A stretch of 64,000 nt of DNA, from the NCBI RefSeq assembly GCF_900102855.1, contig NZ_FMWD01000004.1, positions 16,430 through 80,429 of the forward strand, read 5' to 3'. This DNA is from Thiohalomonas denitrificans. GTDB lineage: Bacteria > Pseudomonadota > Gammaproteobacteria > Thiohalomonadales > Thiohalomonadaceae. The notes beneath the pieces were generated by a model. The model saw only the letters and a program-made list of their open reading frames with translations, did no database searches and was not told the origin of the DNA. A program made the translations under genes and the position numbers. Positions 43,774-52,734 of the stretch are shown piece by piece. The first letter of the stretch is position 1. Each line of letters opens with the position of its first letter.

Positions 43774-46401
43774 TCAGGCAGCCAGGCTTTTGCTCACCAC
43801 CTCGTAGACGTCGCTGGAGATCCGGGGTACGCGAAGAATGCGTTCCAGTTCTTCCTTCATCACGTTGCGGCGTGATTCATCGTAGCGCTTCCAGCGGGTC
43901 AGTGGATCGAGCATGCGGGCCGCCACCTGAGGGTTGAGCCTGTCGAGGCTGATGATCTGATCAGCCAGGAAGGTGTAGGCGGCCAAGTCGCGATGAAAAC
44001 CGGCGGGATTGCGCATCACGAAGGCCCCGATCACCGACCGCACCCGGTTGGGGTTGCGCATGGTGAAGTCCGGGTGGTCGAGCAGTTTCCTGACCCGCTC
44101 AAGCGCGCCGGGCGCGGGTGCCGCTGCCTGTACGGCAAACCACTTGTCGAGGACCAGTGGATCCTCATGCCAGCGCTGATAGAAGTGTTGCAAGGCCTCG
44201 TCATAACGGGGCGCGGCGTTATGGACCAGCGCAACCAGGGCCGCCATGGAGTCGGTCATATTGCCGGCCGCCTCGTATTGGGCAAACGCCCGCTCCGATT
44301 CCCCCTCCAGCTGCACCAGATAAGCCAGGCAGGCGTTGCGAAGCCGACGACGTCCCATGGCATCGGCCTCCACACGATAGGGGCCGGGGTCGGCTAGCGC
44401 TGTGTATCGCGCCGCCAATGCTTCGTGATGGGTTTCGGCGAGTGCGATTCGCACAAACTGGCGCGCCTCATGGATCGCCAGGGGATCGACCTCGTCCATG
44501 CATTCGGCAATATACTCTTCCGGCGGCAATGCCAGGGCCTCGGCCACCAACGCGGGGTCCAGCCGGTCATCAGCGAGGATCTTTCCGAACGCGGCAGACA
44601 GTCCCCGATCCAACTCACGCGGCGCGCCTTCGATCAAGCGAACGATGACCCGCAGAGCGAGCTGCTGCCCGGCATCCCAACGGTTGAAATCGTCCGTCTC
44701 GTTCCCCATCAGGAAGGCCAACTCTTCATCACTGTATCCACCCTCCAGCTTCACCGGTGCGGAAAAGGCACGCAGCAGGGAAGGCACCGGCTCGGCGGGA
44801 ATTTCTTCGAAGATAAAGGTCTGATCCGGCTCGTTGAGTACCAGCACCCGTTCACTGCCGCCGGCCTGAGACTCACCGGCCAGCCTGAGCGGCAGTGCGG
44901 CACCCTCCCTCGAAAGCAGGGCTGTCTTCACCGGGATCTGGCAAGGGGCCTTTTCCGGCTGCCCCGGTGTCGGCGGGCAGCTCTGACGGAGGGTCAGGCG
45001 GTACTGTTTCGCAGCGGCATCGTAGGCGCGCTCAACCTCGACTCTCGGGGTGCCGGCCTGCTCGTACCAATGACTGAACCGGGACAGATCGACCCCGTTG
45101 GCATCCTCCATGGCCCGCACAAAATCGTCGGTGGTAACGGCCTGACCGTCGTGCCGTTTGAAGTAGAGATCGCTCCCTTTCCGGAAACGCTCCGGACCGA
45201 GCAGCGTATGGATCATGCGCACGACTTCGGCGCCTTTCTCGTAGATCGTCAACGTGTAGAAATTGTTGATCTCCACATAGGAGTCGGGCCGTATCGGATG
45301 GGCCATGGGCCCCGCATCTTCGGCAAACTGTCGGGTCCGCAGCAGGCTGACATCATCGATCCGCTTGACCGCCGGTGAGGTCATGTCGGCAGTGAACTGG
45401 GAATCCCGAAAAACGGTGAATCCCTCTTTGAGAGAGAGCTGAAACCAATCGCGGCAGGTGACCCGGTTACCCGACCAGTTGTGAAAATACTCGTGGGCGA
45501 TAACGCCTTCGATATTGACGAAATCCATATCGGTGGCAGTTTCGGGCTTGGCGAGAATGAACCGGGAATTGAAGATATTCAGTCCCTTGTTTTCCATCGC
45601 GCCCATGTTGAAATCATCCACCGCGACAATCATGTAGGTGTTCAGATCGTACTCGCGGCCGTAGACCTCCTCATCCCAGCGCATCGCCTTTTTCAGGGAG
45701 CGCATGGCGTGCTCGGTCTTGTCTTCGTTGCCGTATTGCACATAGAGTTCGAGCTTTACTTCCTTGCCTGACATCGTCGTGAAATGATCGGCAATACAGG
45801 CCAGATCACCGGCTACCAGCGCGAACAGATAGCTGGGTTTCAGCGACGGGTCGTGCCAGGTGACGTAGTGACGGCCGTCCTCCAGTTCACCACTGTCGAT
45901 GCGATCGCCATTGGAGAGCAGCACCGGGTACTCTTTCCGGTCGGCGACAACCGTGGTGGTGAAACGGGTCATCACATCCGGACGATCCGGGAAATAGGTG
46001 ATCTTGCGAAAGCCCTCCGCCTCGCACTGGGTGCAGAAATTGCCACCGGAGACATACAGCCCCTCCAAAGCGGTATTGGCCGACGGGTTGATGCGGGTCA
46101 CCACCTCCAGATGGAAATGCGCCGGGGGGTGCGGGATTACCAGAGTGTCGTCGGAGATCTCGTAGCCCTCATCACCGACCGGGTCGTGATCCATGCTCAC
46201 CGACACCAGTTCCAGCTCCTGACCATTCAGGACGAAAGGCCGCCGCCCCTCTGCCGGGTCGTAGTTCGCCCGAACCTCCATACGCGAGGTCACGGTGGTG
46301 GCTTCCGGATCCAGATCAAAACGCAGATTGATGGTCTCGATGCGGTAGTCGGGGGCGGTGTAGTCCTTGAGATAGACGGCTTGCGGCTGGCTTTCGCTCA
46401 T
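43774..46401 (-). CDS. pepN: Aminopeptidase N
   Basis: An 875-residue M1 metallopeptidase matching gammaproteobacterial PepN in length. The exopeptidase motif is GAMENKGLNIFN, the zinc motif HEYFHNWSGNRVTCRDWFQL, the second Glu is in LKEGFTVFRD, and the catalytic Tyr is in NFYTLTIYEKGAEVVRM. C-terminal helical domains are complete. It removes N-terminal residues from peptides in the cytosol. The ribosome site is weak. The stretch upstream (46402-46558) holds only repeat arms. Confidence 0.97.
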   Translation of the reverse strand: MSESQPQAVYLKDYTAPDYRIETINLRFDLDPEATTVTSRMEVRANYDPAEGRRPFVLNGQELELVSVSMDHDPVGDEGYEISDDTLVIPHPPAHFHLEVVTRINPSANTALEGLYVSGGNFCTQCEAEGFRKITYFPDRPDVMTRFTTTVVADRKEYPVLLSNGDRIDSGELEDGRHYVTWHDPSLKPSYLFALVAGDLACIADHFTTMSGKEVKLELYVQYGNEDKTEHAMRSLKKAMRWDEEVYGREYDLNTYMIVAVDDFNMGAMENKGLNIFNSRFILAKPETATDMDFVNIEGVIAHEYFHNWSGNRVTCRDWFQLSLKEGFTVFRDSQFTADMTSPAVKRIDDVSLLRTRQFAEDAGPMAHPIRPDSYVEINNFYTLTIYEKGAEVVRMIHTLLGPERFRKGSDLYFKRHDGQAVTTDDFVRAMEDANGVDLSRFSHWYEQAGTPRVEVERAYDAAAKQYRLTLRQSCPPTPGQPEKAPCQIPVKTALLSREGAALPLRLAGESQAGGSERVLVLNEPDQTFIFEEIPAEPVPSLLRAFSAPVKLEGGYSDEELAFLMGNETDDFNRWDAGQQLALRVIVRLIEGAPRELDRGLSAAFGKILADDRLDPALVAEALALPPEEYIAECMDEVDPLAIHEARQFVRIALAETHHEALAARYTALADPGPYRVEADAMGRRRLRNACLAYLVQLEGESERAFAQYEAAGNMTDSMAALVALVHNAAPRYDEALQHFYQRWHEDPLVLDKWFAVQAAAPAPGALERVRKLLDHPDFTMRNPNRVRSVIGAFVMRNPAGFHRDLAAYTFLADQIISLDRLNPQVAARMLDPLTRWKRYDESRRNVMKEELERILRVPRISSDVYEVVSKSLAA

Positions 46402-46558
46402 GGTGAAACGTATTCCGTAGTTCGAGGCTCAAAGAGCGGATTTTAGCAGGATAGGGGTTGAACCACAGAGGGGCGCGGAGAGATTCGTCAGTGACCGACG
46501 TTTCCGCTTCGCGGAAATTTCCCTGTAAAAGCTCTGCGTTCTGAGTCTTAGCGGGGAC

Positions 46559-47296
46559 TCAAACCAGCGTTAACGTGATGAGCACCAGCGCTTCGCCAAT
46601 TTCGACCATGGCGCCCGCCGTGTCTCCTGTGGTGCCGCCGAGGCGTGCCATTAGCCGGGCGCGGAACAGAAACAGCCAAGCCGCAGCGGCGCTCACCGCG
46701 AGGAGACCGGTCCACCCGAACAGCAGCAGCGCAAGAACCGCCACGGTGAGTATCACGTACCGGGCGTGGGTTCCCGGCAGGGTGGAGGCCATCGCCTCAC
46801 CGATGCCGCCGGCACGCACGTAGGAAGTGGTGAGAAACAGACCGATGATCAAGGTGCGGGACAGGACCGGGGCCAGCAACAGCATCGCACCACCGGATAA
46901 CGCCGTGAGCGCTGCAAACTTGGCAAGCAGAACCAGGACGATGGCAGTAGCGCCCATCGGCCCGAGGTAGGGGTCCTTCATGATCGCCAGCATCCGTTCG
47001 CGATCGGTGTGGCCGCCGACCCAGGCGTCGGTGGTGTCGGCAAGCCCGTCCAGGTGCAGTGCTCCGCTCAGCAAAACCCACACCGCGAGGACTACGGCGG
47101 CGCGCACCATCGGGTCGGCGGCTCCCAACAGGCTGTCGGTAATCCACAACAGCGTGCCGATCAGAAAACCCACCACCGGGAACCACAACACCGCCCGGGC
47201 ACTGTCCGACGGTTCGGCGGCTTCCTGCTTCGGCGTCGGCAATCGGGTGAGGAATTGCAATGCAATCCAGAAGTGTTTGGGGTCGATAGGGTTCAT
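46559..47296 (-). CDS. cobS: Adenosylcobinamide-GDP ribazoletransferase (cobalamin synthase)
   Basis: A 245-residue multi-pass membrane enzyme. The family signatures are FLTRLPTP (about 16-23), FPVVGFLIG, and HLDGLADTTDAWVGG with its Asp-rich site. It joins adenosylcobinamide-GDP with alpha-ribazole in the last steps of B12 assembly. cobC and cobU lie upstream on the same strand, with a 487-base repeat-filled gap between cobS and cobC. Confidence 0.95.
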   Translation of the reverse strand: MNPIDPKHFWIALQFLTRLPTPKQEAAEPSDSARAVLWFPVVGFLIGTLLWITDSLLGAADPMVRAAVVLAVWVLLSGALHLDGLADTTDAWVGGHTDRERMLAIMKDPYLGPMGATAIVLVLLAKFAALTALSGGAMLLLAPVLSRTLIIGLFLTTSYVRAGGIGEAMASTLPGTHARYVILTVAVLALLLFGWTGLLAVSAAAAWLFLFRARLMARLGGTTGDTAGAMVEIGEALVLITLTLV

Positions 47297-47395
47297 TGGA
47301 TTTTCAAATTTTTAACCACAGAGGACACAGAGAAACTTGGGAAAGCCTGCCTTGCGAGTCCACCCACCGCTTCGCAGCTCCGAATTAGTGACAAA

Positions 47396-47720
47396 CGTTC
47401 AACCGTCATTGCGAGCCGTACCCGCCGCTGCGCGGCCCCGAATCGGTGACGAATCGGTGACGAATTCTTAACCGTCATTGCGAGGAGCCCCAGCGACGCG
47501 GCAATCTCGGGGTTGGAGCAGAGATTACTTCGTCGCTTAGGCTCCTCCTGATGAACTTGTTCCCCCTGCTGTCATTACGAGGAGCCCCAGCGACGAAGTA
47601 ATCTGGTACTTGGCACTTCGAGATAGCTTCGTCGCTGTGGCTCCTCGCTATGACAAGAGGGAAGTTCGTCATTGATTTGGGGCCGCGCAGCGGCGGGTAC
47701 GGCTCGTAATGACAAAGGGG
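47396..47720. repeat. Second composite TCATTGCGAGGAGCC repeat, between cobS and cobC
   Basis: Arms include GTCATTGCGAGGAGCCCCAG near 47474, TCATTACGAGGAGCCCCAGC near 47571, the inverse GTGGCTCCTCGCTATGAC near 47637, and the pair CCGCCGCTGCGCGGC / GCCGCGCAGCGGCGG at its ends. The middle (GCTCCTCCTGATGAACTTG) matches the copy at 13224-13545. No gene is visible in this gap. Confidence 0.75.
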
Positions 47721-47783
47721 GGAAGTTCATAAAAGAGAGCTTTTCCTCTGTGTAAACAGTAGCCCTTGGCAGTCAGCTGTCGT

Positions 47784-48392
47784 TTATCCCGGCAGCGATT
47801 GGCCGTGAAACATCAGCCGCGGCAGTGCTTCGTCTCCCAGCCCATCCACACGGATACGGGTGATGCCGGCGTTCGGCACCTGAATACGGAACATGCGATC
47901 CAGCGGCATCTCCAGCACATGACGGATCACCATCCGCATCTGGCCCGCGTGCCCGACGATCAGGGTGTGCCGGCCGGCATTCTCTTCCAGAATGGAACGC
48001 CAGGCCGCGGTGATCCGGCTCTGGAATTCGATCAGGGTCTCCGCACCGGGCGGCGTATTGTTCAGCGGGTCGTTCCAGAAGCGCATGAGGATATCGGGAT
48101 CCTCTTCCATCAGCGCCTCGGCCGTTTTCCCCTCCCATTCACCGAAACCAATCTCCTTCAGCCGTGCATCGTAGGCCAGGGCAATGACGTTTTGCTTCGC
48201 CAGTTCCGCCGCGAATGCACCGCAGCGAAGCAACGGCGAGGAGACAATCGCATCCCAGGGACAGTGCCGGCCGACGGCTTCGCGCATCTGTCGCCACCCC
48301 TTTTCACTCAGCGGGTCATCGATCTGTCCGCGATATTTCCTGCCGCCCACGGGCTCGCCATGGCGGATCATGTCAATCGTGGTGGAAATCAT
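47784..48392 (-). CDS. cobC: Histidine phosphatase, probable alpha-ribazole phosphatase
   Basis: A 202-residue phosphoglycerate-mutase-fold phosphatase. The phospho-His is in MIRHGEPVGG, the second conserved His in LIVGHAGQMRMV, and ELGFGEWEGKT-like KEIGFGEWEGKTAEAL follows the family. In this position, between cobS and cobU, it most likely removes the 5'-phosphate from alpha-ribazole or adenosylcobalamin phosphate. A general phosphatase cannot be excluded from sequence alone. Confidence 0.85.
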   Translation of the reverse strand: MISTTIDMIRHGEPVGGRKYRGQIDDPLSEKGWRQMREAVGRHCPWDAIVSSPLLRCGAFAAELAKQNVIALAYDARLKEIGFGEWEGKTAEALMEEDPDILMRFWNDPLNNTPPGAETLIEFQSRITAAWRSILEENAGRHTLIVGHAGQMRMVIRHVLEMPLDRMFRIQVPNAGITRIRVDGLGDEALPRLMFHGQSLPG

Positions 48393-48502
48393 CAGTCAGT
48401 CGATCCAGAACTCGCTATAAAACCACGGGGAACACGGGGCTCACGGGGAAAATCAAGGACCCGCGCTCCCTCGTGTACCGTTATAGGCTGGCAAATTCTC
48501 CA

Positions 48503-49009
48503 TCACTTCAATTGCATCGGCAGTCCGGCGGCCACGAAGGTCACATGTTCGCACGCAGCGGCGAGCGCCTGGTTGAGCCGGCCTGCTTCATCCCGAAAAC
48601 GGCGCGCCAAGGGATTGTCGGGGACGATACCGAGGCCGACCTCGTTGCTGACCAAAAGGATGCGCCCCGGGAGGTGCGGAAGCGCCTCCTGCAGACGCTC
48701 ACGCTCCTGATCCAGGGTTGTATCACCGGCCTGCAGGAGATTCGACAGCCACAGGGTAAGACAATCGACCAAAAGACAATGCCCAGGGGCGGCATGCCTC
48801 TGGAGGGTCGCGGCCAGCGCCAGTGGCTCTTCGATGGTGCGCCAGCCCGCCGGCCGATCGGCACGATGGCGGGTGATGCGTTCGATCATCTCCTGGTCGC
48901 CCATCGTGGCCGTGGCCACATAGATGACATCCAGGCCATTCTCACCAGCAAGCTGTTCGGCATACCGGCTTTTCCCGGAACGGGCGCCCCCCAGGATCAG
49001 GTGAGTCAT
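48503..49009 (-). CDS. cobU: Bifunctional adenosylcobinamide kinase / guanylyltransferase
   Basis: A 168-residue RecA-like enzyme. The P-loop is LILGGARSGKS, followed by YVATA, ITRHRADRP (the guanylylated His region), LVDCLTLWLSNLL and LVSNEVGLGIVP. It phosphorylates adenosylcobinamide and attaches GMP. The start at 49009 is placed at MTHLILGGARSGKSR, 17 bases after the ampE-like stop. Confidence 0.95.
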   Translation of the reverse strand: MTHLILGGARSGKSRYAEQLAGENGLDVIYVATATMGDQEMIERITRHRADRPAGWRTIEEPLALAATLQRHAAPGHCLLVDCLTLWLSNLLQAGDTTLDQERERLQEALPHLPGRILLVSNEVGLGIVPDNPLARRFRDEAGRLNQALAAACEHVTFVAAGLPMQLK

Positions 49010-49025
49010 GAGGCGCGAAATCGGG

Positions 49026-49901
49026 TCAGCCGAGCCAGCCGGCGAGGGTGAACACCGCGAGGACCGCCACCCAGATGATGGCGGCGCGGCGCACCAGTGC
49101 CAGGGTCTCGCGAACGTTTTCGGTCTCGACCCGCTGATCGGGATGCCCATCTTCCTGTTCCGCCGGGTCATAACGCAGGCCGCCGAAACCGGCCGACACC
49201 AGTGCGCCGCGATTCTCATCCGCATAGCGCCAGGCCTCGTTCCGCCAGCGCTGCATCGCGTCGACGAAGCTGCCGGCCAGGGCATAACTGAATGCGCAGA
49301 GTCGGGCAGGCACCCAGGCCAGGACATAGTGCAGCCGCCAGGCCGCCAGACCAAAGCCCTCATCGGCCCCCCGGTAACGCGCCTCCAGCACTCGGCTGAG
49401 CCGGTACAGGATCGCACCCACCGGCCCGAGCAGAAGAAACCAGAAGATGATGCCGAGCACGCGTTCGTGGGCCTCTACGAGAATGGTCTCGATGATGACC
49501 CTCGCCCGAGTTTCAGGCTCTTCGGGGACTTCACCGCCGAGCAGACTGGCGGCGTGCCAGCGTGCCGAGTCTTCATCGTTGCGCTCACGGGCATCGGCAA
49601 ACGCCTCCACTTCCGCCTCGAGGTCGCGGGGTCCGAAGGCATAAAGCAGTATCAGGACTGCATAGATAAACCCGAGTACACCCCACAGCTCCTCCAGGGC
49701 ATACCCCACCAAGCCGACGCCAATCACCGGCAAGCCGATCACCAGCAGGACGCCGAACGGACCGTCCCGAAAACGCCCCGCCGGCAACCGGTCCCGCACC
49801 CGGTCAGAAAAGGTAGTAAACCAGTCGAAGCGTCGCAACTCCTCGAGCGAACCGAGAAAGTGCTCGACAAAAAGTGCAAAAATAATGGCAATCAGAGACA
49901 T
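49026..49901 (-). CDS. ampE: AmpE-like regulatory membrane protein
   Basis: A 291-residue inner-membrane protein with four or five hydrophobic segments (about 2-16, 48-66, 68-86, 145-165, 270-288) and the AmpE/CobD-like core WLRYVLAWVPARL-type segment (HYVLAWVPARLCAFSYAL). The N terminus SLIAIIFALFVEHFLG and its nearness to ampD favour AmpE. CobD (CbiB), a distant relative, is the alternative because cobU follows directly. Confidence 0.82.
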   Translation of the reverse strand: MSLIAIIFALFVEHFLGSLEELRRFDWFTTFSDRVRDRLPAGRFRDGPFGVLLVIGLPVIGVGLVGYALEELWGVLGFIYAVLILLYAFGPRDLEAEVEAFADARERNDEDSARWHAASLLGGEVPEEPETRARVIIETILVEAHERVLGIIFWFLLLGPVGAILYRLSRVLEARYRGADEGFGLAAWRLHYVLAWVPARLCAFSYALAGSFVDAMQRWRNEAWRYADENRGALVSAGFGGLRYDPAEQEDGHPDQRVETENVRETLALVRRAAIIWVAVLAVFTLAGWLG

Positions 49902-50013
49902 GGACAAGGTTCCGCTGGGTCTGGGGCTAACCACTGAGCACACAGAAAAGTGTCACAAACAGGAGGCTCGTCTGGAGACTCCGTGGACCTCTGTGGCCAA
50001 GAATAAACGCGAT

Positions 50014-50228
50014 CTAGGAGCCTGTCCGAGAATAGACTGGCCTACTCGGCTCGGGCATCCTGCTTCGCTCTAACTCCTCCATCCATGGAGTCGTGCGGCC
50101 AAACCTGATTGGCCAGATTTTCCGCTCATTTTCGTTAAATAAAACCATTATTCGCCTCAAATGACCGAAAAATCTGACTCAATCAGTCTTGCCCTCGTGA
50201 CGATCGCTATTCTCGGACAGGCTCCTAG
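50014..50228. mobile_element. MITE-like element with 22-bp perfect inverted ends
   Basis: CTAGGAGCCTGTCCGAGAATAG at 50014-50035 is the exact reverse complement of 50207-50228. The 171-bp interior is A/T-rich in its middle and codes for nothing recognisable. CTAG at each tip is self-complementary and may be a target-site duplication. Fragments of the ends occur at 33294-33348 and 51344-51359. Confidence 0.75.
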
Positions 50229-50261
50229 TTTCGAATCTGGCGGGCAAACTTGCAACCAAAG

Positions 50262-50855
50262 TTAGGCGATCCGCTCCAACTCGTGTTCCAGTCGCGCCCA
50301 TTCAAAGGCCGAACCCGGATCGGTCTTGCGGCCCGGGGCGATATCGCTGTGGCCCGCCAGGCGGTCGCGGGTTACCTCCGGGTACACCTTCTCCAGCACC
50401 GCGATAACCGCTGCGAGCCGCTGGTACTGGGCCACCTCGTAGGGGTCCTCATCCGTCCCTTCCAGTTCGATACCGATGGAAAAATCATTGCAGCGTTCAC
50501 GTCCGGCGAAACAGGACGCCCCGGCATGCCAGGCGCGGCGATGCAGCGGTACATACTGCACCAGCTCCCCGTCACGGCGGATTAGCAGATGCGAGGAGAC
50601 CCGCATCCGGTGAATCTCACGGAAGTAGGGATGCAGTTGCGGATCAAGAGTATTGGTGAACAGGGCATCGATCCAGGGGCCACCGAATTCGGCAGGAGGG
50701 AGACTGATGCTGTGCACCACTACAAGGTCAATCGCCGCGTCTTCCGGCCGATCATCACAATTGGGGGACGGGACCTGACGCGCCTCATTGATGAGACCGG
50801 AGACGCGATCAATAGAAAGGCCGGAGGAAACGGTCACCGATCTCACAGAAGTCAT
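50262..50855 (-). CDS. ampD: 1,6-anhydro-N-acetylmuramyl-L-alanine amidase AmpD
   Basis: A 197-residue cytosolic zinc amidase of the amidase_2 fold. Metal and catalytic residues are in VVVHSISLP (His), RRAWHAGAS (His) and LAGHSDIAPGRKTDPG (His, Lys, Asp). It strips the peptide from anhydromuropeptides during wall recycling and so affects AmpR-controlled beta-lactamase where present. ATG 50855 overlaps the stop of the CBS gene by ATGA, so the two are coupled. A GTG five codons upstream is less likely. Confidence 0.95.
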   Translation of the reverse strand: MTSVRSVTVSSGLSIDRVSGLINEARQVPSPNCDDRPEDAAIDLVVVHSISLPPAEFGGPWIDALFTNTLDPQLHPYFREIHRMRVSSHLLIRRDGELVQYVPLHRRAWHAGASCFAGRERCNDFSIGIELEGTDEDPYEVAQYQRLAAVIAVLEKVYPEVTRDRLAGHSDIAPGRKTDPGSAFEWARLEHELERIA

Positions 50856-51259
50856 TCGCTGTCGGTACACATGCCGCGCAGGACCATGTCCGTGAAGCTC
50901 ACGATGCCGATGATTTTACCGCTTTCGACCACCGGTGCGCGGGTCAGCTGGAAGCGCTCGAAGAGACGGGCGCAGAAGCGGATATCCATATCCGGATCAA
51001 CACTGATCACCGGCTTGGCCATGACCTCGTAGACGTTGACCCGCTCCGGGGATCGGTCCCTGCCGAGCACATGGCGCGCGATGTCCGACACCAGCAGCAT
51101 GCCGAACTCATCGTCCGGGTGGCGCTTGTCGACCATCAGACACTTGGTTTGCAGGCGCCTCATGGCGGTGAGCGCCTCACTGACCGTCGCCATACCGTCC
51201 ACCATGTCGAATTCCGCCTTCATCACATCGCGGACACGTACGATGTTCCGTTCACTCAC
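50852..51259 (-). CDS. Two-CBS-domain protein
   Basis: A 135-residue protein made of a CBS pair (about 8-68 and 76-132): VRDVMKAEFDMVDGMATVSEALTAM, then YEVMAKPVISVDPDMDI and RAPVVESGKIIGIVSFTDMV. CBS pairs bind adenine nucleotides and report energy state. The GTG start is well supported by GGAGG seven bases upstream. It is translationally coupled to ampD. Confidence 0.92.
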   Translation of the reverse strand: MSERNIVRVRDVMKAEFDMVDGMATVSEALTAMRRLQTKCLMVDKRHPDDEFGMLLVSDIARHVLGRDRSPERVNVYEVMAKPVISVDPDMDIRFCARLFERFQLTRAPVVESGKIIGIVSFTDMVLRGMCTDSE

Positions 51260-51457
51260 TGCAATCCTCCGGGACCGGGAATCTGGAAATCTGGAATCTA
51301 TCGAGCTTGAGCAATCGTAGCGGGGAAAGTCGGTTTGACTCCTGTTTCGGACAGACTCCTGGACGCGGTTATAGCAGATTGCGCCTGTCGTCAGAAGGGG
51401 CTGCAGGATATCACTGGACGGTCGTTCCCCTCGAACTTGCCGATCACCGAATACATA

Positions 51458-51473
51458 GTGTATAAACTTACAG
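51458..51473. promoter_or_regulatory. LexA (SOS) box upstream of lexA
   Basis: GTGTATAAACTTACAG fits the pattern CTGT-N8-ACAG with one mismatch at the first base. It lies 23 bases before the lexA ATG, as expected for autoregulation. Confidence 0.65.
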
Positions 51474-51496
51474 TATACAGTCTTTCAAAACCGGTA

Positions 51497-52111
51497 ATGA
51501 CCATGGGCGATGAACTCACTCCCCGGCAGACGGAAATTCTGCAACTCATTCGCGAAACCATCGAAGCCACCGGGGCTCCACCCACCCGCGCGGAGATCGC
51601 CCGTATTCTGGGCTTTCGCTCTCCCAATGCCGCGGAGGGGCACCTGCGCGCCCTGGTCAAAAAAGGGGCCATCGAACTGATTCCCGGCACCTCGCGCGGT
51701 ATCCGTCTGCGCGGCGGCGAGGGGCTGCCGCTGGTGGGCCGGGTAGCCGCCGGTAATCCTATCCTGGCGGAGGAGAACATCGAAAACCGCTATCGGCTCG
51801 ACCCGGGCCTGTTCAGCCCCCGTGCCGACTACCTGCTGCGGGTAAAAGGCATGAGCATGAAGGACATCGGCATCCTGGACGGTGATCTGCTGGCGGTACA
51901 CCGTACCGGCGAGGCCCGTGATGGCCAAATCGTGGTGGCCCGCATTGAAGACGAGGTCACGGTCAAGCGGCTGCAGCGAAAGGGGCGGAACCGGGTTCTG
52001 CTACTGCCGGAAAACCCCGAATTCGAGCCTATCGAGGTGAATCCAACACGGCAGGAACTGGTGATTGAAGGTATCGGTGTCGGAATTGTTCGCAACGGCC
52101 AATTGGTATGA
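51497..52111 (+). CDS. lexA: LexA repressor
   Basis: A 204-residue SOS repressor. The N-terminal winged helix has [47 protein letters not shown]. The self-cleavage site is Ala-Gly in GRVAAGNP. Catalytic Ser is in [18 protein letters not shown], and the Lys in [16 protein letters not shown] 51497 or 51503 is possible. It overlaps imuA by four bases, so lexA-imuA-imuB is one SOS operon under its own LexA box. Confidence 0.96.
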   Translation: MTMGDELTPRQTEILQLIRETIEATGAPPTRAEIARILGFRSPNAAEGHLRALVKKGAIELIPGTSRGIRLRGGEGLPLVGRVAAGNPILAEENIENRYRLDPGLFSPRADYLLRVKGMSMKDIGILDGDLLAVHRTGEARDGQIVVARIEDEVTVKRLQRKGRNRVLLLPENPEFEPIEVNPTRQELVIEGIGVGIVRNGQLV

Positions 52112-52734
52112 ACCTGAACTCCCTCCTTGCCCGCGCCGATATCTGGCGCGGGCGGGAGACGTCTCCCCAGACGACGCCTCACCTCTCCACCGGCCATCCG
52201 ATGCTGGATGAGCGGCTGGGCGGCGGCTGGCCGGTGGGCGCCCTGACCGAGATCCTGGTCAACCAGAAAGGCATAGGGGAACTGCGCCTGCTGATGCCCG
52301 CCCTGGCCCATCTGTCGCAGGAGTACTGGCAGGCCTGGATAGCCCCGCCGCACATCCCCTACGCCCCCGCACTGGCCGCGGCCGGAATCGACCTGCAGCG
52401 CCTGGTCTGGGTCCGCACCAGCGGAGACGACCAGACCCTCTGGAGTCTCGAACAGAGCCTGCGCTCCGGCGTCTGCGGCGCCGTCCTCGGCTGGCCCGGG
52501 CGAGCCGACAACCACGCCCTGCGCCGACTGCAACTCGCCGCCGAACACGGCGAAGCCTCCGGCTTCCTGTTCCGACCCCGCCAGGAAGCACACCAGCCCT
52601 CCCCCGCCGCCGTGCGGCTGGAGCTGGAACACGATGCTGGAGGACTGACCATACACATACTGAAACGCCGCGGCGGCTGGGCGGGAGCACCAATAACCGA
52701 GATTCGAGATAAGAGATTCGAGATGCGGGGATGA
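52108..52734 (+). CDS. imuA: Translesion synthesis-associated protein ImuA
   Basis: A 208-residue RecA-like-fold protein: [33 protein letters not shown] (P-loop region without a full Walker A), [23 protein letters not shown] and VLGWPG. It is the first part of the ImuA-ImuB-DnaE2 mutasome. It is coupled to lexA upstream and imuB downstream by four-base overlaps. Confidence 0.92.
   Translation: MNLNSLLARADIWRGRETSPQTTPHLSTGHPMLDERLGGGWPVGALTEILVNQKGIGELRLLMPALAHLSQEYWQAWIAPPHIPYAPALAAAGIDLQRLVWVRTSGDDQTLWSLEQSLRSGVCGAVLGWPGRADNHALRRLQLAAEHGEASGFLFRPRQEAHQPSPAAVRLELEHDAGGLTIHILKRRGGWAGAPITEIRDKRFEMRG

Noticed and set aside
49026-49901. Calling this gene cobD/cbiB because cobU follows
   Set aside because: The sequence and the nearby ampD fit AmpE better; CobD kept only as an alternative.
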